In this document: positions 48,928 to 49,272 of the stretch, piece after piece
Numbering within the stretch: position 1 is the stretch's first letter
Layout: each line of letters opens with the position of its first letter
Translations under genes and position numbers: made by a program
Assembly (NCBI GenBank): GCA_039908535.1
Contig: JAMOAW010000015.1
Span: 1 to 49,272, forward strand
Direction of reading: 5' to 3'
DNA: 49,272 bases
DNA from: JAMOAW01 sp039908535
Lineage (GTDB): Bacteria; Pseudomonadota; Magnetococcia; Magnetococcales; JADFZT01
The notes under the pieces: model-generated
The model's input: the letters and a program-made list of their open reading frames with translations, nothing else
Database searches by the model: none
Told to the model about the DNA's origin: nothing

Positions 48928-49272
48928 AGTCGTTCTATGCTGGCCAGTCAATCCAATTTTATCTTTAACGAACTAAAGTTCAAAATTCGCGCAACCATTG
49001 AATTTCACTCAACACTTTTCCATGATGCCTGTCCCTACTGAAAACCTCATTCGCCCCAAATTTTGTTCCATCTCTAGCATTTTTGGAGATGGAGAATTTG
49101 ATTTTTCTGGACAATGAGGTAAATTTTCGAGAGAATCAGAAACAATATTGAGCTTCCACTGATTCAAATAGCCCAAATTTTTCTGAAGCAGGCAAGGGAT
49201 ATTGGAACCTCACCCTTCGTTCATGAATGGAGTCTTTCCAACAATGCCGCAACGACGGTTAATTAGCTTTGA
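48928..49272. other. Right-edge region without a convincing gene
   Basis: The plus strand has a frame of about 47 codons with no ATG just before the edge (about 49123-49264: IELPLIQIAQIFLKQARDIG, then TSPFVHEWSLSNNAATTVN and a stop). It reads like protein but has a stop upstream, so it may be a remnant. Nothing else is recognisable. Confidence 0.35.

Overview
The window looks like the origin-proximal part of a proteobacterial chromosome of moderate to low GC content, most likely a magnetotactic coccus of the Magnetococcales type. Three things suggest this: an Mms6/MamD-like magnetosome membrane protein with the LG-rich signature (5007-5390), the block rpmH-rnpA-yidD-yidC-mnmE-mnmG-rsmG-parA-parB with two parS sites, and an unusually rich c-di-GMP/SiaBC signalling block. 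The taxon is an inference; no rRNA lies in the window.

Layout. 1-5400 (minus strand): an Mms6-like gene, a 38-residue membrane microprotein, an unrecognised 201-residue protein, then a ZorA/MotA-like channel and a long protein with 24-residue repeats. The last two look like one gene split by a frameshift. 5959-6114: a lone plus-strand membrane microprotein. 6247-23652 (minus): a long co-directional run of housekeeping genes, read as asnB, BI-1, an L,D-transpeptidase, an AI-2E/PerM exporter, rsmB, purH, rpmH, rnpA, yidD, yidC, mnmE, mnmG, rsmG, parA, parB. 24013-26384 (plus): a four-gene phage tail-fibre-like cassette with a collagen-like and a LamG-like protein. 26934-34056 (plus): NIT-HAMP-PAS-PAS-GGDEF-EAL, SiaB-like, SiaC-like and GAF-HD-GYP proteins, a signalling module. 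34336-40285 (minus): tRNA-Pro(GGG), a TPR protein, PlsC, IhfA and PBP1A. 40411-47017 (plus): pilMNOPQ-aroB. 47200-48773 (minus): a GDPD-type phosphodiesterase and a formylglycine-generating-enzyme-like protein. 48928-49272: no convincing gene.

The dominant unexplained signal is an interspersed family of composite hairpin repeats, with roughly 30 full or partial units taking up about 3.5-4 kb by hand estimate. Each full unit has a module with a G6CGG/CCGC6 hairpin, a module with a CTGGGGGA/TCCCCCAG hairpin and a small GCCC/GGGC hairpin. Nearly every unit sits between the stop codon of one gene and the start of the next, oriented with local transcription, including inside the purH and pilO-pilP intervals. 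A second repeat type (9051-9219, 21416-21585, 36169-36276) shares the C-rich hairpin style. I do not recognise either as a named family. In the repeat entries, strand means the strand that reads from the ATGTATCGG end to the GGGCATCATGTTC end.
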